From assembly GCA_003445735.1 (NCBI GenBank), contig DMCR01000044.1, positions 1 through 8,722 on the forward strand: 8,722 nucleotides of DNA, given 5' to 3'. The position numbers and the translations under genes are program-made. Below, in pieces: positions 1-6,235 of the stretch (within the stretch, counting starts at the first letter, position 1; each line of letters begins with the position of its first letter). This DNA comes from Cryomorphaceae bacterium (GTDB lineage: Bacteria; Bacteroidota; Bacteroidia; Flavobacteriales; Schleiferiaceae). Under the pieces are notes generated by a model. The model saw only the letters and a program-made list of their open reading frames with translations. It searched no databases and was not told where the DNA came from.

Positions 1-315
1 CAACGAGGCATGCCCTTTCACGCTACGGTAAGCGCGTCTAAAGGGGCGATCGAAGGATTGGTCCGTGCCATCTCCTCAGAATGGGCACCGAAGGCACGTA
101 TCAATGCTATTGCCCCAAGTTTAACCGATACTCCGCTGGCAGGAAGGCTCCTTTCTACGCCCGAAAAGAAGGAGGCAATTGGTGCCAATAATCCTATGAA
201 GCGCGTGGGTGAAGTGGAAGATATCGCCGAAATGGCAGCCTTTCTTTTGAGCGATAAAAGCTCATGGATAACAGGCCAAATCCTACACGTAGATGGGGGA
301 CAAAGCACCATCTAA
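1..315 (+). CDS. SDR-family oxidoreductase, C-terminal part (5' end outside window), atypical active site
   Basis: The frame is open from the left edge, giving the last 104 residues of a short-chain dehydrogenase/reductase. The Rossmann fold start and the N-terminal cofactor-binding glycine motif lie outside the window. Visible family marks are the lysine helix (SASKGAIEGLVRA, Lys14 of the visible part), the post-catalytic NAIAPSLTDTP loop (about 35-45) and the C-terminal WITGQILHVDGG signature (about 89-100). In the classical YxxxK active site the tyrosine sits four residues before the lysine; here that residue is Val10 (codon 28-30). The PG usually seen in the loop is PS. The protein may therefore not be a standard NAD(P)H-dependent carbonyl/alcohol oxidoreductase, although the cofactor-binding half cannot be inspected. 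It stops 2 bases before the photolyase-like gene, so the two are probably co-transcribed and translationally coupled. Family assignment is secure; substrate is unknown. Confidence 0.9.
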   Translation, partial: QRGMPFHATVSASKGAIEGLVRAISSEWAPKARINAIAPSLTDTPLAGRLLSTPEKKEAIGANNPMKRVGEVEDIAEMAAFLLSDKSSWITGQILHVDGGQSTI

Positions 316-317
316 AC

Positions 318-1778
318 ATGGCCAAGCCCGCAATCAGCATTTTGTGGCTCAAGCGTGACCTGCGATGGCAGGATCATACAGCGCTACAATCCGCATTGCA
401 GGCCCGTTTACCCATCCTTGCAGTATATCTGAAAGAACCTACGCAATGGGCACAAATTCAATATTCGGACCGCCAGTGGCAGTTCGTTTGGGATTCTGTG
501 GCCTCCATGAATGATGTCCTAGGCCAGCAAAAAGTGCACGCTCTAACCTGCGAAGCCATCGAGTTCTTCGAGGCTTGCGGAAAACGTTTTGAGATAGAAG
601 GCATATATAGTCATGAGGAAGTGGGCATTCAGTGGACCTTTGACCGTGACCTCGCCCTTGCTGGGTGGTGCAAGGAACGAAACATTGCATGGCATCAGTT
701 TCCTACATTCGGCGTGGCCCGAGGATTAAAGCAACGGAAGAATTGGTTGAAGAAATGGCACAGTAATATTCATACTCCTATCGAGCCTATTAATGTAGCG
801 CTCTGTCAGACGCTCATATTTGCCAACCCCTTCCCTAACTGGTCCGCCCAAGCACCCGAGCTGGCCCAAAATCTCTACCAACGCGGCGGCATCACTCGTG
901 CCCACAAAGTCTTGGATTCCTTCTTGTTAGATCGAATTAAAGACTACGCGCGCAGCATTTCCAAACCAAGAGATAGCCGCCGTGGGTGCAGCCGATTGTC
1001 ACCGCATTTAGCTTGGGGAAACCTCAGTGTTCGTCAAGTATTTCAACGCTCGCGTGACCTCGAAGTACCAGGCAGCAAACGCAATCTCAAAGCCTTCCAA
1101 GACAGATTGCGCTGGCAAAGCCACTTCATGCAAAAATTCGAAAGCGAAATAGAATACGAGCAGGTGCCCGTCAATAGAGCCTTCATCACGGTGGATGCCA
1201 CTAAAAAGATGGACGAAGAAAAATTCACCGCGTGGAAGACTGGACGCACTGGCGTACCCTTGGTCGATGCCTGCATGCGCTGTTTGGATGCCACGGGCTA
1301 CCTGAACTTTCGAATGCGTGCCATGGTTGTCAGTTTCTACAGCCAATACCTTTGGCTGCCTTGGAAACCAGGGGCCGATTACCTCGCCAGTCTTTTCACT
1401 GATTTCGAACCCGGCATTCATTACCCCCAATTCCAAATGCAAAGCGGCTATACAGGAGTCAATACCATCCGAATTTACAACCCGATCAAACAAAGTCAGG
1501 ACCACGATCCTAAGGGAATTTTTATCAAGGAATGGATTCCAGAATTAGCCCAGGTACCGGAAGAATATGTCCACGAACCATGGAATATTCCACCATTACA
1601 ATTAGACTTGGAAAACATTAGACTAGGTGATTATCCAGCTGAACCCATCGTCGATCTAAGCAAAGCTCGAAGACATGCCAGCGACAAGCTGTACGCGGCA
1701 AAAAAATCCAAACCTGCAGCCATAGAATCCAAACGAATTCTCGCCAAACACACCAATCCAGGTCGTCGCGAAAGCTAG
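318..1778 (+). CDS. Cryptochrome/photolyase-family FAD-binding protein
   Basis: 486 residues, the usual length for a class I-like photolyase/cryptochrome. The N-terminal alpha/beta antenna domain begins at once (ISILWLKRDLRWQDHTAL, 6-23) and runs to about 165. The C-terminal helical FAD domain contains SRLSPHLAWGNLS (225-237), RLRWQSHF (263-270), GRTGVPLVDACMR (309-321), NFRMRAM (330-336), FQMQSGYTG (372-380) and RIYNP (385-389), followed by a basic tail. Position-by-position comparison with E. coli photolyase (recalled) keeps Trp277 (W266), Trp359 (W349) and Asp372 (D362), but Trp306, Trp382, Trp384, Asn341 and Asn378 become K296, F372, M374, F331 and H368. It thus belongs to the superfamily but not to the classical CPD class; DNA repair versus light sensing is open. 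I chose the ATG at 318 because the fold starts directly after it and it lies 2 bases after the SDR stop; the ATG at 264 would add 18 non-homologous residues inside the SDR gene. Confidence 0.93.
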   Translation: MAKPAISILWLKRDLRWQDHTALQSALQARLPILAVYLKEPTQWAQIQYSDRQWQFVWDSVASMNDVLGQQKVHALTCEAIEFFEACGKRFEIEGIYSHEEVGIQWTFDRDLALAGWCKERNIAWHQFPTFGVARGLKQRKNWLKKWHSNIHTPIEPINVALCQTLIFANPFPNWSAQAPELAQNLYQRGGITRAHKVLDSFLLDRIKDYARSISKPRDSRRGCSRLSPHLAWGNLSVRQVFQRSRDLEVPGSKRNLKAFQDRLRWQSHFMQKFESEIEYEQVPVNRAFITVDATKKMDEEKFTAWKTGRTGVPLVDACMRCLDATGYLNFRMRAMVVSFYSQYLWLPWKPGADYLASLFTDFEPGIHYPQFQMQSGYTGVNTIRIYNPIKQSQDHDPKGIFIKEWIPELAQVPEEYVHEPWNIPPLQLDLENIRLGDYPAEPIVDLSKARRHASDKLYAAKKSKPAAIESKRILAKHTNPGRRES

Positions 1779-1784
1779 CTTTCG
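1769..1784. repeat. 16-bp perfect palindrome holding both convergent stop codons
   Basis: CGAAAGCTAGCTTTCG is identical to its reverse complement. The central CTAG (1775-1778) carries the TAG stop of the photolyase-like gene (1776-1778, + strand) and the TAG stop of the response regulator (1775-1777 read on the - strand). In either transcript it can fold as a 6-bp stem with a CUAG loop. No U-tract follows on either side, so it is not a typical intrinsic terminator, but it is the only hairpin candidate at this convergent junction. Confidence 0.7.
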
Positions 1785-2464
1785 TCTACCAGTCGGAATC
1801 CTTCACCGTGCACATTTTCAATACGTAATCGCTCGTCTGGACGCAAGTATTTTCGCAGCTTGGCCACATAAACATCCATGGAACGTCCCGTGAAATAATT
1901 ATCTTCTTTCCAAATTTTTAATAGCGCTTTCGAACGAGGTAATAATTGATTACGGTGGGCGATCATCATCTTCAACAGATCACTTTCCTTAGGACTCAAT
2001 CGAACCACTTCTTCATTGAGTATAAGTTGACGAATCTTGGGGAAGAACGTGAACTTCCCTAGGATCAACTCATCCGGTTCCTCCTCTACCTCCGCAGATT
2101 TGCGGCCGATGATAGCTTGAATTTTATACAATAAAACGTCAGTATCAAAAGGCTTGACCAAATAATCATCCGCTCCAGCAGAATACCCGGCGATAATATC
2201 CTCCTTCTGCCCTTTAGCAGTCAGGAAAATCAGCGGTTGACCGTTGTCGATTTCTTTTACCTCTGTGGCCAAAGTCAGACCGTCTTTCTTGGGCATCATA
2301 ATGTCGAAAATACACAAGTCAAAGGTACCTTGCTTGAAAGCGCGCAGACCTTGTACACCATCGCGCTCGAGGGTGACTTCGTAGTCGTTGAAGGTCAGTG
2401 TATCACGCAATAAATTGCCAAAGTTGATATCATCTTCTACCAGTAAAATGTGCTGCTTGTCCAT
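1775..2464 (-). CDS. rprY: OmpR/PhoB-family response regulator, RprY-like
   Basis: 229 residues with the full OmpR-family plan. The receiver domain (about 4-120) has the acidic pocket E10-D11-D12, the phospho-acceptor D54 in FDIMMPKKDG, T82 and K104 in YLVKPF. A short acidic linker (EVEEEPDE) leads to a winged-helix DNA-binding domain (about 133-229) with LSPKESDLLKMM, the recognition-helix stretch RSMDVYVAKLRKYL (194-207) and a terminal wing VHGEGFRLV. The run IWKEDNYFTGRSMDVYV strongly resembles what I recall of Bacteroides RprY, hence the symbol; orthology is inferred. It is the cytoplasmic output of the adjacent kinase, whose stop codon lies 2 bases upstream of this ATG, so the pair is co-translated from one mRNA. 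The upstream sequence AAGAAAATAGAT has no Shine-Dalgarno, as is usual in Bacteroidota. Its targets cannot be read from this window. Confidence 0.94.
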   Translation of the reverse strand: MDKQHILLVEDDINFGNLLRDTLTFNDYEVTLERDGVQGLRAFKQGTFDLCIFDIMMPKKDGLTLATEVKEIDNGQPLIFLTAKGQKEDIIAGYSAGADDYLVKPFDTDVLLYKIQAIIGRKSAEVEEEPDELILGKFTFFPKIRQLILNEEVVRLSPKESDLLKMMIAHRNQLLPRSKALLKIWKEDNYFTGRSMDVYVAKLRKYLRPDERLRIENVHGEGFRLVDES

Positions 2465-2466
2465 AT

Positions 2467-3867
2467 CTATTTTCTTGGTAATGCTAAGGTAAATGTGGTT
2501 CCTTCACCAGGCACACTTTTCAATGTAATCTGACCTCGGTGTTTTTCTATAATCTCTTTAACGAAGGAAAGGCCTAATCCGTGCCCTTTCACATCGTGAA
2601 TGTTTCCTTTGGTGGCGCGGAAGAATCGATCAAAGACCTGCATCTGGGTTTCCTCATCCATACCTACACCTCTATCCTTGATGTGTACGAGGTAATGTGC
2701 ATTATTAAGGCCCAATTTAACGCTGATCTGTGGCGCCGAAGGGCTGTATTTAATGGCATTATCGATGAGGTTAGTTAGAGCACTTTTTAATTGGGTGCAG
2801 TCGCCGAAAAAATCAAAGCTTCCTTCTCCCATTTGTAGGTCAATCCACCCGCCGCGGTCTTGCACGTTCAAGCGGAAATGATCAACGGCTTCCTCCACTA
2901 ATTGGTCTAGTTTCATCCACTCCTTGTTCAGAGTGAGTTCTTCTTTATCCATCATGGACATTTGGAGTACGCTCTCCATCTGTGCATTCATGCGCTTGTT
3001 TTCTGCCTTTATGATCTCAAAATAACTGTGCATTTGCTCGCTGTTCATCTTATCCCCGTTCTTCATAAGAGAGTCTACGGCCAAGTTGATGGTAGCCAGC
3101 GGGGTTTTAAACTCGTGGCTCATGTTATTAATGAAGTCGCTCTTTACGGTTGCCAAACGTTTCTGACGTAGGCCCTGTCGTTGCACTCCGAAGAATGCAA
3201 TGAGAATGACTACCGCAAACAATAAGGCTGCAAGTAAGCTTAAATAAACACGTTTGGCCAAAAAGAACCCCTCGCGCGGGAAGTACAAAAGGAATTGACG
3301 TGTGGGACCAAAAAAGCTTTCCGCCAAGACATAATTGAATTTAACCAATTGTGGATCAAATCCCTCCGTCGTCAAAGTACTCAGATAACCGTTTTCCACC
3401 ACGCTCCACATGGGATCTACCGTGATTCCCTGTGCGCGTAGTTCAGACAGTATAATACTGTCCATTTCTCCATAGGACATCTGTGTTTCCCAAGGAAGGT
3501 TGCTCTGGAAGTTGTCGAAAATTCCGCCCAAGAAGGTCGTGTCTATTCCGCCCAAGCCATATAGATTTTGAACTTGATCGCTGGACCAGCGCAACGTGGT
3601 AGTCCCCATGGGTGTGGAAATTGTAACAGTACTGTCCCCTGTGGACGCAGTTTTGCGCAAACCCATGCTCTTACGACGAATGTGTAAACGAACACGGTCG
3701 TTCAAGTTTGTCGCCATTTGTCCCACGTTGGTCTCGTACTGCTGACGCTGCAGTTCTAATTCCCCGGACAATAAGCTCAACTGAAGGTACAAGGCACCCA
3801 AAACAGCCGTCGTTAATATAGCTGTGGTAGAATGTTTAAGTAGTTTATTAAGCAGTACTTTGAACAT
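2467..3867 (-). CDS. rprX: Membrane sensor histidine kinase, RprX-like
   Basis: 466 residues. A first membrane segment (about 13-33) and a second (about 206-228) enclose a roughly 170-residue extracytoplasmic sensor region that matches no domain I recognise. The cytoplasmic part begins with the dimerisation/phospho-acceptor helix FINNMSHEFKTPLATINLAV, with His251 as the site of autophosphorylation. The ATPase domain shows the N box NLIDNAIKYS (Asn370), the G1 box DRGVGMD (398-404), an F box FDRFFR (412-417) and the G2 box GHGLGLS (428-434), so all kinase elements look intact. There is no HAMP or PAS domain. It should phosphorylate the response regulator encoded 2 bases downstream. The RprX label rests on domain layout and the RprY-like partner. 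The ATG at 3867 is chosen because it gives a short N-terminus with KVLLNKLLKH before the first membrane helix. The stimulus is unknown; position after an envelope-folding gene string suggests, but does not show, envelope sensing. Confidence 0.94.
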   Translation of the reverse strand: MFKVLLNKLLKHSTTAILTTAVLGALYLQLSLLSGELELQRQQYETNVGQMATNLNDRVRLHIRRKSMGLRKTASTGDSTVTISTPMGTTTLRWSSDQVQNLYGLGGIDTTFLGGIFDNFQSNLPWETQMSYGEMDSIILSELRAQGITVDPMWSVVENGYLSTLTTEGFDPQLVKFNYVLAESFFGPTRQFLLYFPREGFFLAKRVYLSLLAALLFAVVILIAFFGVQRQGLRQKRLATVKSDFINNMSHEFKTPLATINLAVDSLMKNGDKMNSEQMHSYFEIIKAENKRMNAQMESVLQMSMMDKEELTLNKEWMKLDQLVEEAVDHFRLNVQDRGGWIDLQMGEGSFDFFGDCTQLKSALTNLIDNAIKYSPSAPQISVKLGLNNAHYLVHIKDRGVGMDEETQMQVFDRFFRATKGNIHDVKGHGLGLSFVKEIIEKHRGQITLKSVPGEGTTFTLALPRK

Positions 3868-3873
3868 AGTACT
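3854..3873. repeat. AGTACT inverted repeat flanking the kinase start codon
   Basis: Two AGTACT copies (3854-3859 and 3868-3873) are separated by 8 bases that contain the ATG of the kinase gene (3865-3867). Each copy is itself palindromic, so the pair is both a direct and an inverted repeat with a 14-base period. In the mRNA a 6-bp stem could place the start codon in an 8-base loop. It could also be a protein-binding site or chance. Confidence 0.35.
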
Positions 3874-3924
3874 AAGGTACGGGCTTCACCGAGACCGAGC
3901 TTTATTTTAACGCGTATTAACAGC
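3868..3924 (-). promoter_or_regulatory. 57-base gap between moxR and the kinase gene; possible promoter region
   Basis: This is the only real intergenic gap in the window. Read on the - strand it starts A/T-rich (TTAATACGCGTTAAAATAAAG), then carries a tandem hexamer CTCGGT-CTCGGT (3888-3899) and ends at the AGTACT repeat before the kinase ATG. I see no good match to the Bacteroidota promoter consensus (TAnnTTTG near -7 with TTG near -33) and no stem with a T-run that would terminate the moxR transcript. Read-through from the upstream operon is therefore as likely as a separate promoter. Confidence 0.3.
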
Positions 3925-4887
3925 CTAGAGGATTTGGCCAATTAACGCATCGACATCAAGTCCCTCACCTTTGGCTTTATAATTGATGGCAATTCTATGG
4001 CGTAATACCGCCGGTGCAGCTACTCGAATGTGCTCCATTGAAGGGCTGCCCTCACCACGCATCATTGCAATAGCCTTGGCCGCAATAACCAAGCTCTGTG
4101 AAGCTCGAGGACCGGCTCCCCAACTGAAGTAGTCATTGGCTACCGTATGGCTGTCAGGTTGTCCTGGGCGCGTTTGTCGGACTAACGAGACCGCATAGGC
4201 TATAATATCATCGGCAACAGGCACAGCACGCAAGGCGTACTGTAAATCAACAATATCTTTTAGGCTAATGCATGGTATTACCTCTGGTTTTTCATTCGAC
4301 GTCGTAGCCTGAACCACGGCAATCTCTTCTGACGCTGATGGGTAATCCATACGGATATTAAACAAGAAGCGGTCAAGCTGTGCTTCTGGCAACGGGTAGG
4401 TTCCCTCCTGCTCAATAGGATTTTGGGTGGCTAATACAAAAAATGGATGTGGTAGGTCCATCGTTTTACCCGCAGTACTAACCTTACGCTCTTGCATCGC
4501 TTCGAGTAATGCGGCTTGTGTTTTAGGAGGTGTTCTGTTAATCTCATCGGCCAGCACGATATTGGCAAATACTGGCCCTTTATGGAACACGAACTCACGC
4601 TGTGCATTGAGCATTTCAGTCCCTGTGATATCTGAGGGCATGAGGTCAGGAGTGAATTGAATCCGAGAAAAATCCAACCCCAATGCCTTTGATACGGAGG
4701 TAATCAATAGAGTTTTCGCCAATCCCGGCACACCTATCAACAAGCTATGTCCTTGGCATAGGATACTCATGACAATCAAATCTACTGCCTCATCTTGTCC
4801 TACAATAACCTTAGCTATCTCGGCCTTGAAGGCTTTGATAAGCTTAGGAGCAGATTCGAGTGTGGCTATGATTTGCTGATCAGTCAT
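3925..4887 (-). CDS. moxR: MoxR-family AAA+ ATPase
   Basis: 320 residues, the typical MoxR length. Visible AAA+ motifs in order are Walker A GVPGLAKT (52-59), Walker B VLADEINR (111-118), the TPPKTQAALLEAMQE helix (119-133), sensor 1 ATQNP (153-157), the Arg-finger region QLDRFLF (170-176) and sensor 2 GPRAS (259-263), followed by a C-terminal lid. It is a cytoplasmic hexameric ATPase; the family acts as a chaperone in maturation or metal/cofactor insertion, usually with a DUF58 or von Willebrand A-domain partner encoded next door. No such partner is present here: the next gene downstream is the sensor kinase. Its ATG overlaps the 3' end of the SurA-like gene by 8 bases, so it is probably the last coupled member of the parvulin operon. 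The overlap supports this start, as does the family-typical N-terminus ahead of VIVGQDEAVD. The client protein is unknown. Confidence 0.95.
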   Translation of the reverse strand: MTDQQIIATLESAPKLIKAFKAEIAKVIVGQDEAVDLIVMSILCQGHSLLIGVPGLAKTLLITSVSKALGLDFSRIQFTPDLMPSDITGTEMLNAQREFVFHKGPVFANIVLADEINRTPPKTQAALLEAMQERKVSTAGKTMDLPHPFFVLATQNPIEQEGTYPLPEAQLDRFLFNIRMDYPSASEEIAVVQATTSNEKPEVIPCISLKDIVDLQYALRAVPVADDIIAYAVSLVRQTRPGQPDSHTVANDYFSWGAGPRASQSLVIAAKAIAMMRGEGSPSMEHIRVAAPAVLRHRIAINYKAKGEGLDVDALIGQIL

Positions 4888-6235
4888 TGTTAGAATTCCA
4901 AGCTTCTAAATATTCATCACATGGATAGTATCCCGCATTCACACGAACGAAGGTCTCTTGCAGTTTTTCCTCCTTCCAATCATTTACCGTTCGCGCCTGC
5001 TTCTCTTGCAAGGCGAAAGACTTAATTCGAGTAAAGTCAAGATCAAGGTTGGCACGATGTGGCTCATACTTTTGATCGAGTTTGATGATGCGGAATGCTT
5101 CTCGTTGGTCGTCCGAAACAAAGAATGAGGATTTAGAGATATCACCCGTTGCCAAGCTGTTCACCAAACCGAATAAGGTCCGGTCTAACTGACTAATCTC
5201 GAATTTATTATTCCCATTCTGGAAGTTACTCATCTGCCCACCGTTGAAGCGGGTATTCTCGTCCTCGCTGTATCGGCGAGCTGCTTCTTGAAAGGTCAAT
5301 TCACTAGCAGAAATGGCACTAGAAACACTATCTAAGAAGGCCTTAGCCTCCTGTAAATCCTCTTGGCTCAACTTAGGCTTAATCAGAATATGACGGAGGT
5401 CCAATTCCTCTCCGCGCTTCTCCAATAATTGGACAATATGGTACCCAAATTCTGTTTTGAACGGATCGCTAATTTCACCTTTGCGAAGATTGAAGGCTAT
5501 CGCTTCGAATTCCTTCACGAACACACCACGTTGAATGCCCTTGTACTCCCCTCCTTTTTTATTCGAGCCAGGATCCTCACTGTATAGAATGGCCATAGAG
5601 GAGAAGCTCGTTCCGTTTTCAATACGCTCCTTAAGGCTCGATAATTTGTCAATCACCTCTTGTTCTGCCTCCTTAGAAACTTCAGGATATTTAACAATTT
5701 GGCTGATTTCCACCTCTGCATTAATCAAGGGAACACTATCCGCTGGCAAGGCCTCGTAAAAAGAACGCACCTCCGAAGGCGTGACTTCTATTCCTTCAAC
5801 AACAGTCATTTGCATACGCTGCGCAACCAATTGGTCGTGTATTAATTCACGCATTTCTTCCTTGATTTCAACCACAGACTTCTCATAGAACTCCTCTAGC
5901 TTCTGCTGGTCGCCCATCTGCATGATCAATTGCTGAATGCGGCGGTCCATGTTCGCTTCAACTTCGTCCTCAGCTACTGTTACAGAATCAATTTCCGCAT
6001 GGTGGATTAATAACTTCTGAAATAGTAACTCTTCAAAAACCTCACAATATGTGACAGCCTTTCCAAAATTCTGGCGATTGAAGACATCATACTGTTCTTC
6101 AATTTCACTTTGAAGAATGATATCACCACCAACTATGGCAGCCACGCCGTCCACTGTTTTCGGCTGGGCATGAGCGAAAATGGGAATTCCTAGACAGAGA
6201 CTAGTAAATAATAAGTGTGCCTTCTTCAATTGCAT
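4880..6235 (-). CDS. surA: SurA-like periplasmic peptidyl-prolyl isomerase/chaperone
   Basis: 451 residues from the ATG at 6235. A signal peptide (LLFTSLCLGIPIFAHA, cleavage predicted just after AHA at about residue 23) is followed by a SurA N-terminal chaperone domain (about 26-160: VAAIVGGDIILQSEIEEQ and a helical region). Two parvulin domains follow, about 173-275 (GYHIVQLLEK at its end) and 278-388 (DLRHILIKP at its start, then GGQMSNF), and a short C-terminal helix. This is the SurA architecture, used in periplasmic folding of outer-membrane proteins. Neither parvulin unit looks catalytically complete: the first has Gln where the entry-strand His is expected (VEISQIV), and the second has lost the terminal GYH (REAFRIIKL). 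It may work mainly as a chaperone. The gene begins inside the preceding lipoprotein gene (35-base overlap) and ends inside moxR (8 bases). A TTG two codons upstream (6241) is a less likely start. Confidence 0.92.
   Translation of the reverse strand: MQLKKAHLLFTSLCLGIPIFAHAQPKTVDGVAAIVGGDIILQSEIEEQYDVFNRQNFGKAVTYCEVFEELLFQKLLIHHAEIDSVTVAEDEVEANMDRRIQQLIMQMGDQQKLEEFYEKSVVEIKEEMRELIHDQLVAQRMQMTVVEGIEVTPSEVRSFYEALPADSVPLINAEVEISQIVKYPEVSKEAEQEVIDKLSSLKERIENGTSFSSMAILYSEDPGSNKKGGEYKGIQRGVFVKEFEAIAFNLRKGEISDPFKTEFGYHIVQLLEKRGEELDLRHILIKPKLSQEDLQEAKAFLDSVSSAISASELTFQEAARRYSEDENTRFNGGQMSNFQNGNNKFEISQLDRTLFGLVNSLATGDISKSSFFVSDDQREAFRIIKLDQKYEPHRANLDLDFTRIKSFALQEKQARTVNDWKEEKLQETFVRVNAGYYPCDEYLEAWNSNND

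Noticed and set aside
264..317. Upstream ATG that would extend the photolyase-like protein by 18 residues
   Set aside because: The extra residues are polar, lie entirely inside the SDR coding region in another frame, and precede the point where the conserved antenna-domain strand begins; the ATG at 318 is far better placed.
1008..1505. 165-codon open frame on the - strand inside the photolyase-like gene
   Set aside because: It lies wholly antisense to a gene with clear family motifs throughout, and its translation shows no recognisable domain; it is a shadow of codon bias.
318..1778. Assignment of the flavoprotein to the NewPHL group of single-strand-specific photolyases
   Set aside because: That group has, as I recall, the catalytic domain first; here the antenna-type domain is N-terminal and the FAD domain C-terminal, as in ordinary photolyases.
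3900..3924. Near-palindrome TTAATACGCGTTAA as an operator or terminator
   Set aside because: The arms do not pair symmetrically around the ACGCGT core, and there is no T-run after it; not distinguishable from chance in A/T-rich sequence.
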